Under the pieces are notes generated by a model. It did no database searches, was not told the DNA's origin, and saw only the letters and a list, made by a program, of their open reading frames with translations. DNA of 63,026 nucleotides from Saprospiraceae bacterium (GTDB lineage Bacteria; Bacteroidota; Bacteroidia; Chitinophagales; Saprospiraceae), in the NCBI GenBank assembly GCA_021739645.1, contig JAIPBL010000029.1, positions 1 to 63,026 on the forward strand, given 5' to 3'. The translations under genes were made by a program, and so were the position numbers. This document shows, one piece after another, positions 43,793 through 55,058 of the stretch; position 1 is the stretch's first letter; the number at the start of each line of letters is the position of its first letter.

Positions 43793-43897
43793 AATGATGA
43801 ATGATAAGTGATGAACGATGAATTGAGCGACTATAGCCCAAATCATTTTGGAATCCACTTTGACGGATACATCATTTATCATTTACCATTTATCATT
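43793..43897. repeat. Hairpin filling the nusG-rplK spacer
   Basis: Just after the nusG stop, AATGATGA/AATGATAAGTGATGA units form a G/A/T arm. The C/A/T-rich complement (TCATTTATCATTTACC units) ends 13 nt before the rplK start. The central 60 nt are unpaired. Same architecture as the rpoB-rpoC spacer. Confidence 0.7.
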
Positions 43898-43910
43898 AAG
43901 AAAGTTAGCA

Positions 43911-44351
43911 ATGGCAAAAGAAGTAGAATTTCTCATCAAGTTGCAAGCGAAAGGTGGCCAAGCCAACCCTTCCCCTCCTATTGGACCAGCACTTGGTTCC
44001 AAGGGTGTGAACATCATGGAGTTCTGTAAGCGATTCAACGCTGATACGCAGGATCGCATGGGCAAGGTACTCCCTGTTCAGATTTCTGTTTACAAGGACA
44101 AAACTTTTGAATACGTCATCAAAACCGCTCCTGCCGCTATCCAATTGATGGAAGCTGCAAAGATCAAAGGTGGCTCATCAGAACCCAACCGAAATAAAGT
44201 TGGAAAAGTGTCTTGGGACCTTGTTCGCAAAATCGCAGAAGACAAAATGTCTGACCTTAACTGCTTTACCATTGACTCCGCCATGCGGATGGTGGCAGGT
44301 ACGGCCCGCAGCATGGGTCTCAAGGTAGAAGGTGGAACTGCTCCACTGTAA
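43911..44351 (+). CDS. rplK: 50S ribosomal protein L11
   Basis: This 146-residue protein binds the GTPase-centre RNA of 23S rRNA. Motifs: [44 protein letters not shown] and ending [15 protein letters not shown]. The start at [10 protein letters not shown] was preferred over an upstream Met lying in the spacer hairpin. rplA follows after a 136-nt gap. Confidence 0.98.
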   Translation: MAKEVEFLIKLQAKGGQANPSPPIGPALGSKGVNIMEFCKRFNADTQDRMGKVLPVQISVYKDKTFEYVIKTAPAAIQLMEAAKIKGGSSEPNRNKVGKVSWDLVRKIAEDKMSDLNCFTIDSAMRMVAGTARSMGLKVEGGTAPL

Positions 44352-44487
44352 CTGAAAATGTGCACCGGGAAAGCACGATAAATTTCCCATAAAAACAAAT
44401 CCTTGGGGCATTTACCCCAACTATTTTGAGTAGGGAGCCTTGGCCGTAAAGTCGGACTGGCGCTAATTACCTCACAAATTTTATTCA

Positions 44488-45180
44488 ATGGCAAAAGTTC
44501 CTAAAAAAAGAAAAGTTGTCGACAAGAAAGTTGACAGCGTTAAGCTCCACTCTTTGGATGAAGCTATGGCTTTGGTCAAAGATGTGAACACGGCAAAGTT
44601 CGACGCCTCTGTCGATGTGCACGTGCGATTGGGCATTGACCCCCGTAAGGCCGACCAGGCCATCAGGGGCACCGTAAACCTTCCTCATGGTACCGGTAAA
44701 ACTAAGCGCGTACTTGTTTTCTGCACACCTGACAAAGAGCAGGAGGCCAAAGATGCAGGTGCCGACCATGCCGGTCTCGACGAATTGATCACCAAGATAT
44801 TGGGTGGCTGGACAGACTTCGACGTCGCAGTAGCTACTCCCACGGTAATGGCACAAGTAGGTAAAGTGGCAAGGGTACTTGGTCCTCGTGGCCTTATGCC
44901 CAACCCGAAAACTGGTACTGTTACGATGGACCTTGCTACCGCCGTAAGTGACGTGAAAGGTGGGAAAATTGCCTTCCGGGTTGACAAATACGGTATCATT
45001 CACTCTTCGGTTGGGCGAGTTTCATTTACACCTGATAAGCTGGTGGACAACGCAAACGAACTTATCAATACCTTGGTAAAGATGAAGCCATCTTCCGCAA
45101 AAGGTATTTATATCAGGTCAATTACCGTTGCCAGCACCATGAGTCCGGGTATCAAAATTGACTCAAAAACAATTCGTTAA
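44488..45180 (+). CDS. rplA: 50S ribosomal protein L1
   Basis: This 230-residue L1 stalk protein is a feedback repressor in many bacteria. Motifs: [54 protein letters not shown] and [17 protein letters not shown]. Length is normal. The 136-nt gap before it contains a small CTTGGGGC...CCCCAAC-type hairpin, a possible but unproven L1 or processing site. Confidence 0.98.
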   Translation: MAKVPKKRKVVDKKVDSVKLHSLDEAMALVKDVNTAKFDASVDVHVRLGIDPRKADQAIRGTVNLPHGTGKTKRVLVFCTPDKEQEAKDAGADHAGLDELITKILGGWTDFDVAVATPTVMAQVGKVARVLGPRGLMPNPKTGTVTMDLATAVSDVKGGKIAFRVDKYGIIHSSVGRVSFTPDKLVDNANELINTLVKMKPSSAKGIYIRSITVASTMSPGIKIDSKTIR

Positions 45181-45188
45181 ATCCTAAA

Positions 45189-45234
45189 GTGACGAAAAGC
45201 TGAACTGGTCAAATTTGACCAAGTAAGCTGTCAC
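45189..45234 (+). promoter_or_regulatory. Putative L10 leader structure
   Basis: Between rplA and rplJ, GTGAC (45189-45193) pairs with GTCAC (45230-45234), AGCT with AGCT, and TGGTCAAA with TTTGACCA. The stems are separated by purine-rich internal loops. The position and kinked-stem layout fit L10 leaders, where the L10-L12 complex represses its own mRNA. No sequence-family check was possible. Confidence 0.45.
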
Positions 45235-45249
45235 CAAATCATTATAAAT

Positions 45250-45783
45250 ATGACAAGGGAAGAAAAAACGGCTGCAATTGAGGACTTGAAGGAGAAATTC
45301 TCCAGTTCCTCATTTTTTTACCTCGCAGACTCTTCTGCGATGACAGTCGCACAAGTCAATGTACTCAGGAGGAAACTCCATGAGCAGGGAATGAACATGC
45401 GGGTGGTAAAGAATACCCTTGCCCGCAAGGCCATGGAAGCTGCTGCTTCTGACAGTACCAACTTCGATGGCTTGTATGATTCTTTAACTGGTCCAACTGC
45501 CATCATCTTTACGGAGGTGGCTAACTCTCCAGCAAAAATCATCAAAGCATTCCGGAAAAAATCGGATGTGGATCGCCCGCAGTTAAAAGCTGCATACATT
45601 GACTCTGCAATTTATATTGGTGATGACCAGCTCGATACACTCGTAAACCTCAAGTCTAAAGAAGACTTGTTGGGCGAACTCATCGGCTTGCTCAATTCAC
45701 CAATGTCAAGCCTCCTTTCGCAGCTTGGTTCTGGTGGCCAGAACGTAATGGGCTTGCTAAAGGCAATCGAAACTAAAGGTTGA
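45250..45783 (+). CDS. rplJ: 50S ribosomal protein L10
   Basis: This 177-residue protein forms the L10-L12 stalk base. The N-terminal RNA-binding domain shows TREEKTAAIEDLKEKF, LRRKLHEQGMNMRVVKNTLARKA and LTGPTAIIF. The C-terminal helix (LGELIGLLNSPMSSL) binds L12 dimers. Length and position before rplL are typical. Confidence 0.97.
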   Translation: MTREEKTAAIEDLKEKFSSSSFFYLADSSAMTVAQVNVLRRKLHEQGMNMRVVKNTLARKAMEAAASDSTNFDGLYDSLTGPTAIIFTEVANSPAKIIKAFRKKSDVDRPQLKAAYIDSAIYIGDDQLDTLVNLKSKEDLLGELIGLLNSPMSSLLSQLGSGGQNVMGLLKAIETKG

Positions 45784-45919
45784 TAAGCACTGGTTGGGCT
45801 TTTGGTGTTGACTATGATTCATATCAACTTCATTAATTCTTACCAACTCTAATCAACAAATAAACTTGGCTTCCAAGACAACGCACATAAGTTTTCTTAA
45901 AATTTAAAAACGAATTAAA

Positions 45920-46297
45920 ATGGCTGATTTGAAAGCTCTTGCCGAGCAGTTGGTAAACCTTACTATCAAAGAAGTAACGGAACTGACAGGTATCATGGAA
46001 AGTGATTACGGTATCAAACCTGCTGCTGCAGCAGTAGCAGTTGCTGCCGGTTCTGGTGGTGGCGATGCCGCTGCTGTCGTAGAACAAACTGAGTTCGATG
46101 TGATTTTGACTTCTGCTGGTGCTGCCAAATTGCAGGTAGTGAAGGCTGTTAAAGATGCCCTTGGTTTGGGTCTCGTAGAAGCCAAAGGATTGGTAGATGC
46201 TGCTCCTGGTCCAGTGAAGTCAGCTGTTTCAAAAGACGAGGCTGAGAAGCTGAAGAAACTTTTGGAAGAAGCTGGCGCACAGGTGGAACTGAAGTAA
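45920..46297 (+). CDS. rplL: 50S ribosomal protein L7/L12
   Basis: This 125-residue stalk protein has an N-terminal dimerisation domain ([17 protein letters not shown]), an Ala/Gly-rich hinge and the C-terminal factor-binding domain ([51 protein letters not shown]). Length is normal. A 355-nt spacer separates it from rpoB. Confidence 0.98.
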   Translation: MADLKALAEQLVNLTIKEVTELTGIMESDYGIKPAAAAVAVAAGSGGGDAAAVVEQTEFDVILTSAGAAKLQVVKAVKDALGLGLVEAKGLVDAAPGPVKSAVSKDEAEKLKKLLEEAGAQVELK

Positions 46298-46400
46298 GCT
46301 GATACCCGGCTTGCCGGACTATTAGCAAAAAGCAGTTATTTACTAATCTAAATCGATGCTTAGTTACAACTTTTTTGCTACATAGCGCTTTTAGTACAGG

Positions 46401-46436
46401 AGGCTTAACCGATCTGCCCGCAGATTGGTTAAGCCT
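46401..46436 (+). promoter_or_regulatory. Hairpin in the rplL-rpoB spacer
   Basis: AGGCTTAACCGATCTG pairs with CAGATTGGTTAAGCCT (one G-U pair) around a CCCG loop. There is no T run. In E. coli this spacer holds a partial attenuator and an RNase III site that adjust rpoBC relative to ribosomal proteins; the same role is possible here. The rest of the 355-nt gap shows no further structure I can support. Confidence 0.65.
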
Positions 46437-46652
46437 ATTGTCGTTTCATAAGTTGTGATACTTTGTTTCTTGCTGAAAGGCAGTTAGTTGGAGCTTATTC
46501 TATTGAGATTTGCGGAGTCGGAAAAGGGAAGGTTGTATGTTTTTTGCTTTGCTAAAAATATGCCGTTCTATCCAAAATCCTATCTGCCCGAATTTCCTTC
46601 AGGAAGCAGGTTTGACCGCAATTACAATCACTAATAAATTTTTACGCCGAAT

Positions 46653-49600
46653 ATGACATCAATTCCAAGTGTCAGCGTTACCGAAACAGGCAGGTTAAGT
46701 TTTGGTAAAATCAAGTTGCCCTCCGAGCACCCAGACCTGTTGGAAATCCAGTTGAAATCATTCCAAGAGTTTTTCCAGTTAGAAACTACCCCAGAAAATA
46801 GGGGCAATGAAGGACTGTTCAAAGTTTTCAAGGAGAATTTCCCCATTACTGACGCCCGGAACATTTTCGTTCTGGAATTCCTCGATTATTACGTGGACCC
46901 TCCCCGCTACACCATTGAAGAGTGTATGCAGCGTGGTCTGACCTATAGTGTGCCCCTCAAGGCCAAGCTTCGCTTGTCTTGCAATGACGTGGAACACGTT
47001 GATTTTGAGACGATTGTACAGGATGTTTTCCTTGGAAATATCCCATACATGACGCCAAAAGGCACTTTCGTAATCAATGGTGCTGAGCGGGTAGTTGTTT
47101 CACAGCTCCACCGTTCGCCAGGTGTGTTTTTTGGTCAAAACTATCACCCGAACGGAACGGCAATTTATTCCGCCAGGGTAATCCCTTTCAAGGGCGCTTG
47201 GATGGAGTTCGCAACGGACATCAACAACGTGATGTACGCCTATATTGACCGGAAAAAGAAATTCCCGGTAACGACCCTGCTTCGTGCAATTGGCTTTGAC
47301 AATGACAAATCCATTCTCGACCTGTTCAACTTAGCCGATGAAATCGAGAACACAAGGGCAAACATCGAGGGTGCCATTGGCCGCAAACTAGCGGCGAGGG
47401 TGCTTCGCTCTTGGACGGAAGACTTCGTGGACGAAGATACTGGTGAGGTAGTGACTATCGAGCGTAACGAAATCATCCTTGAGCGTGATGTAGTGTTGGA
47501 CGAGGACAATATCGAGCAGGTAATCAGCTCTGGTCTTGCCACCATCATCCTTCAGCGGGAAGACATTGAGGAGGATTACACCATTATATATAATACCCTA
47601 CAGAAAGACCCGACCAGCTCCGAAATGGAAGCGGTGAATTACATCTACCGCCAACTTCGTGGCGCCGAGCCACCCGATGACGAGACGGCTCGTGGTATCA
47701 TTGACAAACTCTTTTTCTCCGATAAGCGCTACAACCTCGGCGAGGTGGGCCGTTACAAAATCAACCGCAAGCTGGGCATGGAAACCTCGCTTGAAACGCT
47801 GGTTTTGACAAAAGACGACATCATTGCTATCGTGAAATACTTGGTTCGATTGATGAACCAGCGTGCGGAGATTGACGATATTGACCACCTCAGCAACCGC
47901 CGTGTGCGCACGGTGGGCGAGCAGCTTTACGCTCAGTTCGGCGTTGGCCTCGCAAGGATGGCCCGTACCATCCGGGAGCGCATGAACGTCCGTGACAACG
48001 AGGTGTTCACCCCGATTGACTTGATTAATGCTAGGACCTTGTCCTCCGTAATCAACTCATTTTTCGGAACGAGCCAGCTATCTCAGTTCCTCGACCAGAC
48101 GAACCCCCTTTCCGAAATCACCCACAAGCGCCGTATCTCGGCACTTGGACCAGGTGGTCTCTCAAGGGAACGTGCAGGTTTCGAGGTTCGTGACGTTCAC
48201 TATTCCCACTACGGTCGCCTTTGTACCATTGAGACACCAGAGGGTCCGAACATCGGCCTTATTTCTACACTTTGCGTACACGCCAAAGTGAACAAAATGG
48301 GCTTTCTGGAGACGCCGTACCGCAAGGTGAATGATGGCGTAGTGGACATCCACAATATTGCTACTTATCTTTCTGCGGAGGCAGAAGACTTTATCAAAGT
48401 TGCCCAAGCAAATGCTCCGTTTGACGCCAATGGCAAATTCCTCAACGACAGGATTAAGTCAAGGGAGCACGGTGACTTTCCAGTACTTGCACCAGATGAA
48501 GTTGAGTACATGGACGTAGCGCCGAACCAAATCGTAGGTGTTTCTGCGTCTATGATTCCGTTCCTCGAAAACGACGACGCCAACCGGGCACTCATGGGCT
48601 CGAACATGCAACGTCAGGCAGTGCCACTTATCCGTCCAGCAGCTCCAATTGTGGGCACGGGTCTGGAGGGTAAAGTTGCTCGTGACTCCCGGATGTTGAT
48701 AAACGCAGAGGGTGATGGAGTGGTGGAGTATGTGGATGCGATGGAAATTGTAATCCGCTACGACCGCACCGAGAACGAGCAGTTGGTTTCTTTCGAAGAC
48801 AACCGCAAGACATACAAACTGACCAAGTTCCTGCGTACCAACCAGGCAACTTGCGTTAACCTGAAACCCATCGTTCGCAAGGGCCAACGAGTGAAAAAAG
48901 GCGAAATCCTTTGCGATGGCTATGCAACTGACAAAGGCGAGTTGGCGCTCGGCCAAAACCTGAAAGTGGCGTTCATGCCATGGAAAGGTTACAACTTCGA
49001 AGATGCCATCGTACTTTCTGAGCGGGTAGTTCGAGAAGATGTATTCACCTCAGTCCACATCGAGTCGTTTGACATGGACGTTCGGGATACCAAGCTTGGC
49101 GAGGAAGAGCTGACCAACGACATTCCAAACGTGAGCGAAGATGCTACCAAAGACCTTGACGAGCACGGTGTCATCCGTATCGGCGCTTGGGTTAAAGAAG
49201 GCGATATCCTCATTGGTAAAATCACGCCGAAAGGTGAGACGGACCCGACACCGGAGGAGAAACTGCTCCGTGCCATCTTCGGCGACAAAGCTGGTGACGT
49301 GAAAGATGCTTCACTCAAAGTGCCACCATCTGTCAGTGGTGTGGTAATAAACAAGCAACTTTTTGCCCGTGCAAAAAAGAGCAATTTGCAAAAAACGCAG
49401 GAAACCGAGGTCTTGAAAAAACTCGATGACCAGCACGCCATTGCCACCAACGAGTTGAAGACAATTTTGATTGATAAACTTCTGACGTTGGTTCGTGACA
49501 AAACCTCACAGGGCGTAAAGACCATCTACAACGAAGCGATGATTCCGAAAGGAACCAAGTTCACGCAAGAACTGCTTCGTACGATGGAGTTTACCCAACT

Positions 49601-50474
49601 TGACTACAGCGGGTGGACGAACGACGACGAAACCAACGGGTTGATTGCTAGGCTGTTGCACAACTACAGCATCAAGCTGAACGAAGAAGTAGGTCGCTAC
49701 AAGCGGGAGAAATTCAACATCAGTATTGGTGATGAGCTACCAGCTGGCGTATTGAAACTGGCCAAAGTTTATATCGCCAAAAAGCGCAAGCTGAAAGTGG
49801 GCGACAAACTCGCAGGCCGCCACGGAAACAAGGGTATCGTGTCACGTATCGTGCGATTGGAAGACATGCCATTTACCGAAGACGGCCAAGCAGTGGACGT
49901 AGTTCTGAACCCACTGGGTGTACCTTCAAGGATGAACCTTGGTCAAATCCTCGAAACCGTACTTGGTTGGGCTGGTCAGAAACTTGGCGTTCGCTACGCT
50001 TCTCCAATCTTCGACGGTGCACACAAAGATGAAATCGAGCACTTCATCCAAGAAGCTGGCCTTCCTTCTTTGGGACAAACATGGTTGTCGGATGGTGAAA
50101 CGGGCGACCGTTTCCACCAGCAAGCAACGGTGGGCGTTATCTACATCTTGAAACTCTCCCACATGGTGGACGACAAGATGCACGCACGTTCCATCGGGCC
50201 ATACTCGCTCATCACACAGCAGCCGTTGGGTGGTAAGGCGCAGTTCGGTGGCCAGCGTTTTGGTGAGATGGAGGTTTGGGCACTCGAAGCATTCGGTGCA
50301 GCCAGTATCCTTCAGGAATTGCTAACGCTTAAATCTGACGACATCGTCGGACGTGCCAAAGCCTACGAGGCTATCGTCAAAGGCGATGTGCTGCCGGAGC
50401 CGAACATCCCGGAATCGTTCAATGTACTCGTCCACGAATTACGTGGTTTGGCATTGGACATCAAGTTTGATTAA
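46653..50474 (+). CDS. rpoB: DNA-directed RNA polymerase subunit beta
   Basis: This 1273-residue protein is one half of the polymerase catalytic core. Visible conserved blocks are RSPGVFFGQ, the rifampicin-region [33 protein letters not shown] (shown here as positions only, about 470-502), [45 protein letters not shown] and [21 protein letters not shown]. The rifampicin-pocket residues look wild-type (no obvious resistance change). Length is typical for Bacteroidota. rpoC follows after a hairpin-filled 83-nt gap. Confidence 0.99.
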   Translation: MTSIPSVSVTETGRLSFGKIKLPSEHPDLLEIQLKSFQEFFQLETTPENRGNEGLFKVFKENFPITDARNIFVLEFLDYYVDPPRYTIEECMQRGLTYSVPLKAKLRLSCNDVEHVDFETIVQDVFLGNIPYMTPKGTFVINGAERVVVSQLHRSPGVFFGQNYHPNGTAIYSARVIPFKGAWMEFATDINNVMYAYIDRKKKFPVTTLLRAIGFDNDKSILDLFNLADEIENTRANIEGAIGRKLAARVLRSWTEDFVDEDTGEVVTIERNEIILERDVVLDEDNIEQVISSGLATIILQREDIEEDYTIIYNTLQKDPTSSEMEAVNYIYRQLRGAEPPDDETARGIIDKLFFSDKRYNLGEVGRYKINRKLGMETSLETLVLTKDDIIAIVKYLVRLMNQRAEIDDIDHLSNRRVRTVGEQLYAQFGVGLARMARTIRERMNVRDNEVFTPIDLINARTLSSVINSFFGTSQLSQFLDQTNPLSEITHKRRISALGPGGLSRERAGFEVRDVHYSHYGRLCTIETPEGPNIGLISTLCVHAKVNKMGFLETPYRKVNDGVVDIHNIATYLSAEAEDFIKVAQANAPFDANGKFLNDRIKSREHGDFPVLAPDEVEYMDVAPNQIVGVSASMIPFLENDDANRALMGSNMQRQAVPLIRPAAPIVGTGLEGKVARDSRMLINAEGDGVVEYVDAMEIVIRYDRTENEQLVSFEDNRKTYKLTKFLRTNQATCVNLKPIVRKGQRVKKGEILCDGYATDKGELALGQNLKVAFMPWKGYNFEDAIVLSERVVREDVFTSVHIESFDMDVRDTKLGEEELTNDIPNVSEDATKDLDEHGVIRIGAWVKEGDILIGKITPKGETDPTPEEKLLRAIFGDKAGDVKDASLKVPPSVSGVVINKQLFARAKKSNLQKTQETEVLKKLDDQHAIATNELKTILIDKLLTLVRDKTSQGVKTIYNEAMIPKGTKFTQELLRTMEFTQLDYSGWTNDDETNGLIARLLHNYSIKLNEEVGRYKREKFNISIGDELPAGVLKLAKVYIAKKRKLKVGDKLAGRHGNKGIVSRIVRLEDMPFTEDGQAVDVVLNPLGVPSRMNLGQILETVLGWAGQKLGVRYASPIFDGAHKDEIEHFIQEAGLPSLGQTWLSDGETGDRFHQQATVGVIYILKLSHMVDDKMHARSIGPYSLITQQPLGGKAQFGGQRFGEMEVWALEAFGAASILQELLTLKSDDIVGRAKAYEAIVKGDVLPEPNIPESFNVLVHELRGLALDIKFD

Positions 50475-50477
50475 TTT

Positions 50478-50548
50478 GTGATTGGTGATTGGTGATTGGT
50501 GACTGGGGAGGCCCAGCCACCAATCACCAATCACTAGTCTCCAATCAC
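50478..50548. repeat. Hairpin filling the rpoB-rpoC spacer
   Basis: Repeated GTGATTG units from 50478, shortly after the rpoB stop, pair with repeated CAATCAC units ending at 50548, shortly before the rpoC start. The match is imperfect and the loop is short. It is the clearest case of a tandem-repeat hairpin spanning an entire gap inside an essential operon. Confidence 0.85.
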
Positions 50549-50557
50549 TATTAAGAT

Positions 50558-53500
50558 ATGTCTTTTAAGAAAAATTTTGCAGCGCCCGGTTCAAATTTCA
50601 ATTCAATTACCATCAGCCTCACCTCTCCTGACGACATTCTGGAGCGGAGCTACGGGGAGGTGTTGAAGCCGGAAACCATCAACTACCGCTCCTACAAGCC
50701 GGAGCGTGATGGCTTGTTCTGCGAGCGCATTTTTGGACCAGTTAAAGATTATGAGTGCTACTGTGGCAAGTACAAGCGTATTCGCTACAAAGGCATCGTT
50801 TGTGACCGTTGTGGTGTGGAAGTGACCGAGAAAAAAGTACGCCGTGAGCGCATGGGCCACATCAAATTGGTGGTTCCTGTGGTGCATATCTGGTTTTTTA
50901 AATCATTGCCCAACAAAATCGGCTACCTGCTCGGACTTTCCTCCAAGAAATTGGAAAGCGTAATTTATTACGAACGCTACGTCGTTATCCAGTGGGGTGC
51001 TGCGCAACGTCCAGAAAATGCGGACGAAGTGTTGGCACTGCTTTCCGAAGAAGAGTACATGGACATCATGGACGCCCTTCCGCCGGAAAACCAGCAATTG
51101 GATGACAGCGACCCGAACAAGTTCATCGCCAAGATGGGTGCTGAAGCTGCTCGTGACCTGCTCAACCGCCTCGACCTCGACCAGCTTTCTTTCGACCTGC
51201 GCCACCAGGCTGCCAACGAAACCAGCCAGCAGCGTAAAAGCGAAGCCCTCAAGCGCCTCCGTGTTGTGGAAGCTTTCCGTGCTGCGCAAACTCGCATGGA
51301 AAACCGCCCTGAATGGATGATCATCCAGTACCTGCCCGTTGTTCCGCCGGAACTCCGTCCGTTGGTGCCGTTGGATGGTGGCCGTTTCGCAAGCTCCGAC
51401 TTGAACGACCTCTACCGGAGGGTTATCATTAGAAACAACCGCCTCAAGCGACTTCTGGAAATCAAAGCTCCGGAGGTGATTTTGCGGAACGAAAAAAGAA
51501 TGCTCCAAGAGGCCGTTGACTCCTTGTTTGACAACAGCCGGAAATCCAACGCCGTAAAGGCCGAGGGTGGCCGGGCGCTCAAGTCACTTTCCGACATCCT
51601 CAAAGGCAAGCAAGGCCGTTTCCGCCAAAACCTTTTGGGTAAACGTGTTGACTACTCAGGCCGTTCGGTCATCGTGGTAGGTCCGACCCTCAAACTGCAC
51701 GAATGCGGTTTGCCAAAAGGCATGGCTGCCGAGCTTTTCAAGCCGTTCATCATCCGCAAACTCATCGAGCGTGGGGTGGTAAAAACGGTAAAATCTGCAA
51801 AAAAACTTGTTGACCGCAAGGACAGCGTCATTTGGGACATCCTCGAAAACATCTTGAAGGGACACCCAGTGATGCTCAACCGGGCTCCAACGCTTCACCG
51901 TTTGTCCATCCAGGCTTTCCAGCCTAGGTTGGTGGAGGGCAAGGCCATCCAGCTTCACCCGCTGGTTTGTGGTGCATTCAACGCCGACTTTGACGGTGAC
52001 CAAATGGCTGTGCACGTGCCATTGAGTCAAGGTGCGATTTTGGAGGCTCAGTTGCTGATGCTGTCAGCGCACAACATGCTCAACCCGCAAGACGGCTCGC
52101 CCGTTACCCTGCCTTCGCAGGACATGGTCTTGGGCTTGTACTATATTACGAAGGGTAAAAAATCAATGGATGGCCTAATTGTAAAAGGAGAGGGTGGGAA
52201 ATTCTACTCTTCTGAAGAGGTTCGTATTGCTTTCAACGAAGGCAAACTCGACCTCCACGCCAATATCCACTGTCGTTGTTCGGTAGAAAATGAGAAGGGC
52301 GAATTGGTGCTAAAAGTTATTGAAACTACTTGTGGCCGGGTGCTTTTCAATGAGGCAGTTCCCGCAGGAGTTCCTTTCGTCAATGAGCTTTTGACCAAGC
52401 GTAACCTGAAGAAAATCATCTCCGACATCCTGAACCGTACCCACTTCGCTGCTACCGCCGATTTCCTCGACGCTACGAAAGAACTGGGTTTCACTTGGGC
52501 GTTCCGGGGTGGTTTGTCGTTCAACCTTGGTGACTTGATTACACCTTCTATTAAGGAGCGCATCCTTACCCAGGCGCAGTCAGAAGTTGACGAAGTTTGG
52601 GAGAACTACAACATGGGCCTTATCACGTTCAATGAGCGTTACAACCAAATCATTGACAAGTGGACTTATGCTGACAACCGGATAACGGATGCCCTGATGA
52701 AGGAGCTATCAACGCACAAACAGGGCTTTAACTCTGTATTCATGATGTTGGACTCCGGTGCACGTGGTTCCAAGCAGCAAATCAAGCAGCTTTGCGGACT
52801 GCGGGGCCTGATGGCCAAGCCGAAGAAGTCTGGTGACAACTCTGGCGCCATCATCGAGAACCCGATCCTTGCAAACTTCATGGATGGACTTTCGGTATTG
52901 GAATACTTCATCTCGACGCACGGTGCTCGTAAGGGTCTTGCGGATACGGCCTTGAAAACGGCTGACGCAGGTTACCTCACCCGTCGTTTGGTGGACGTTT
53001 CGCAGGACGTAGTCATTATCGAAGAAGATTGCGATACACTGCGTGGCATTGCGACCCAAGCGCTCAAGGACAACGAAAAAATCATTGACCCGCTTTCTAA
53101 CAGGATTCAAGGCCGCTACACGTTGCACGATATTACGCACCCAGTTTCGGATGAACTCATCCTCAAAGCTGGCGAGTATATCACGCAAGCAGTTGCGAAA
53201 TATGTCGAAGACGCAGGCATCGAAGAAGTTACCATTCGTTCTGTACTCACTTGCGAAACCAAGCGTGGCGTTTGCACGAAGTGCTACGGTAAAAACTTGG
53301 CATCCGGCCGCATCGCCGAGCGTGGCGATGCAGTAGGTATCATTGCTGCTCAGTCCATTGGTGAGCCGGGTACACAGCTTACACTCCGTACTTTCCACGT
53401 GGGTGGTATCGCTTCTGTGACCAAATCAGAAAGCGAAATCACTGCGAAATTTGACGGTAAAATCGAGTTTGACGCCCTTCGTGTCACGACTTTAAAGGAC

Positions 53501-54886
53501 AACGATGGTGACTTGTTGAATGTGGTTCTTTCCCGGACGGGCGAAATTCGCATCACGGATGAAGAAGGTAAGCGCCAGTTTTCAGCCAATCACATTCCCT
53601 ACGGTTCAACCATTCATGTCAAAGAAGGGCAGATGGTTTCCAAAGGCGACGTAATTTGCGAGTGGGATCCATTCAACGCCGTGATTGTTTCCGAGTTCCA
53701 GGGTATCGCCAAATTCGACGCTATTGAAGAGGGTGTAACCTTCCGTATGGAGCGTGACGACCAGACTGGTTACTCTGAGAAAGTTATCATTGAGAGCAAA
53801 AACAAGAAGAAAGTTCCGGCCATTTCCATTGTCAGCAAGGATGGAGAAGAGCTTCGCCGATACAGCTTGCCAGTGGGTGCCTACATTTCCATCGAGGATA
53901 ACCAAGGTGTGAACGCAGGTATGAAAATCGTGAAAATACCACGTAAACTGGGCAAGATACAGGATATCACCGGTGGTCTTCCGAGGGTAACGGAGCTTTT
54001 CGAAGCAAGGAACCCATCGAACCCAGCTGTAGTTTCTGAAATCGATGGCGAAGTACTTTTTGGTAAAATCAAGCGTGGTAACCAAGAAGTTATCGTAAAA
54101 TCAAAGGACGAGCAAGTACACCGTTACCTGATTCCACTTTCGAAGCACGTACTCGTGCAAGAGGGAGACTTCGTACGGGCAGGCACTTCGCTGTCAGATG
54201 GCACTACTTCACCAAAGGACATTTTGGCCATCAAAGGCCCGTTTGCAGTGCAATCTTACCTCGTAAATGGGGTACAGGAAGTGTACCGCTCACAGGGTAT
54301 CGCCATCAACGACAAGCATATCGAAGTTATCGTTCGGCAGATGATGCGCCGGGTGACCATACAAGACCCAGGAGACACGACCTTCCTCGAAAGCGAGGCT
54401 GTGGAGAAATGGGAATTCTTGGAGCAAAACGACTGGATTTACGACAAGAAAGTAATCACAGAAGCCGGTGAAAGCAACCGCTTGAAACCGGGACAGCTCG
54501 TGAGCTTGCGCCAAATCAGGGAGGAAAACTCCTATCTGAAGCGCAACGACCGCAAGTTGGTTCAATTCCGGGATGCTGTAGCCGCTACTTCCAGCTCGAT
54601 GTTGCAAGGTATCACCCGTTCTTCGTTGGGTACGGAAAGCTGGATTTCAGCCGCTTCGTTCCAGGAGACGACCAAAGTACTCAGCACTGCTGCCATCGAA
54701 GCCAAGCCAGACTTGCTGTACGGCTTGAAAGAGAACGTAATCGTCGGCAAGAAGATACCAGCCGGTACTGGTATGCGCAAGTTCGATGACCTTTTCGTGA
54801 CCAGCATGGAAGCGCACAACTCCTTTAAGGAGCGCCGAATGTTGATGGAAGAAGAGGAAGAAGAGTTTGAAACTTACGGCGATTAA
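50558..54886 (+). CDS. rpoC: DNA-directed RNA polymerase subunit beta'
   Basis: This 1442-residue catalytic subunit has an N-terminal zinc-binding site ([20 protein letters not shown]), the lid/rudder region, the active-site loop [16 protein letters not shown] with three Asp for Mg, a trigger-loop/bridge region ([16 protein letters not shown]) and a second zinc site ([13 protein letters not shown]). The C-terminus ([12 protein letters not shown]) is acidic. No insertion or fusion is evident. A terminator lies 30 nt after the stop. Confidence 0.99.
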   Translation: MSFKKNFAAPGSNFNSITISLTSPDDILERSYGEVLKPETINYRSYKPERDGLFCERIFGPVKDYECYCGKYKRIRYKGIVCDRCGVEVTEKKVRRERMGHIKLVVPVVHIWFFKSLPNKIGYLLGLSSKKLESVIYYERYVVIQWGAAQRPENADEVLALLSEEEYMDIMDALPPENQQLDDSDPNKFIAKMGAEAARDLLNRLDLDQLSFDLRHQAANETSQQRKSEALKRLRVVEAFRAAQTRMENRPEWMIIQYLPVVPPELRPLVPLDGGRFASSDLNDLYRRVIIRNNRLKRLLEIKAPEVILRNEKRMLQEAVDSLFDNSRKSNAVKAEGGRALKSLSDILKGKQGRFRQNLLGKRVDYSGRSVIVVGPTLKLHECGLPKGMAAELFKPFIIRKLIERGVVKTVKSAKKLVDRKDSVIWDILENILKGHPVMLNRAPTLHRLSIQAFQPRLVEGKAIQLHPLVCGAFNADFDGDQMAVHVPLSQGAILEAQLLMLSAHNMLNPQDGSPVTLPSQDMVLGLYYITKGKKSMDGLIVKGEGGKFYSSEEVRIAFNEGKLDLHANIHCRCSVENEKGELVLKVIETTCGRVLFNEAVPAGVPFVNELLTKRNLKKIISDILNRTHFAATADFLDATKELGFTWAFRGGLSFNLGDLITPSIKERILTQAQSEVDEVWENYNMGLITFNERYNQIIDKWTYADNRITDALMKELSTHKQGFNSVFMMLDSGARGSKQQIKQLCGLRGLMAKPKKSGDNSGAIIENPILANFMDGLSVLEYFISTHGARKGLADTALKTADAGYLTRRLVDVSQDVVIIEEDCDTLRGIATQALKDNEKIIDPLSNRIQGRYTLHDITHPVSDELILKAGEYITQAVAKYVEDAGIEEVTIRSVLTCETKRGVCTKCYGKNLASGRIAERGDAVGIIAAQSIGEPGTQLTLRTFHVGGIASVTKSESEITAKFDGKIEFDALRVTTLKDNDGDLLNVVLSRTGEIRITDEEGKRQFSANHIPYGSTIHVKEGQMVSKGDVICEWDPFNAVIVSEFQGIAKFDAIEEGVTFRMERDDQTGYSEKVIIESKNKKKVPAISIVSKDGEELRRYSLPVGAYISIEDNQGVNAGMKIVKIPRKLGKIQDITGGLPRVTELFEARNPSNPAVVSEIDGEVLFGKIKRGNQEVIVKSKDEQVHRYLIPLSKHVLVQEGDFVRAGTSLSDGTTSPKDILAIKGPFAVQSYLVNGVQEVYRSQGIAINDKHIEVIVRQMMRRVTIQDPGDTTFLESEAVEKWEFLEQNDWIYDKKVITEAGESNRLKPGQLVSLRQIREENSYLKRNDRKLVQFRDAVAATSSSMLQGITRSSLGTESWISAASFQETTKVLSTAAIEAKPDLLYGLKENVIVGKKIPAGTGMRKFDDLFVTSMEAHNSFKERRMLMEEEEEEFETYGD

Positions 54887-54915
54887 TCCGTAAAAGATAT
54901 TAACAGATAGCAACT

Positions 54916-54952
54916 CGGCCCGTCCTGTATTTTCAGGATGGGCCGTTTTTTT
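54916..54952 (+). terminator. Terminator of the rpoBC operon
   Basis: CGGCCCGTCCTG pairs with CAGGATGGGCCG around a TATTTT loop, followed by a run of T. Confidence 0.88.
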
Positions 54953-54954
54953 AG

Positions 54955-55058
54955 CGGGTGAGCAAGTGAGAGATGCGAGCAGGTGATCGGGTGAGAGATG
55001 TGAGCGAGTGAGCGGGGGGACTGCTCACCCGCTCACATCTCTCACCCGATCACCCGCT
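54955..55058. repeat. Hairpin of GTGAG/GCGGGTGA tandem units
   Basis: Units of the type GCGGGTGA and GTGAGAGATGTGAGC form a G-rich arm. The C-rich complement near 55023-55058 runs into the stop codon of the convergent SAM hydrolase-like gene, so on that gene's strand the G-rich arm starts at its stop. The inner parts match nearly perfectly for about 38 nt. Confidence 0.85.
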
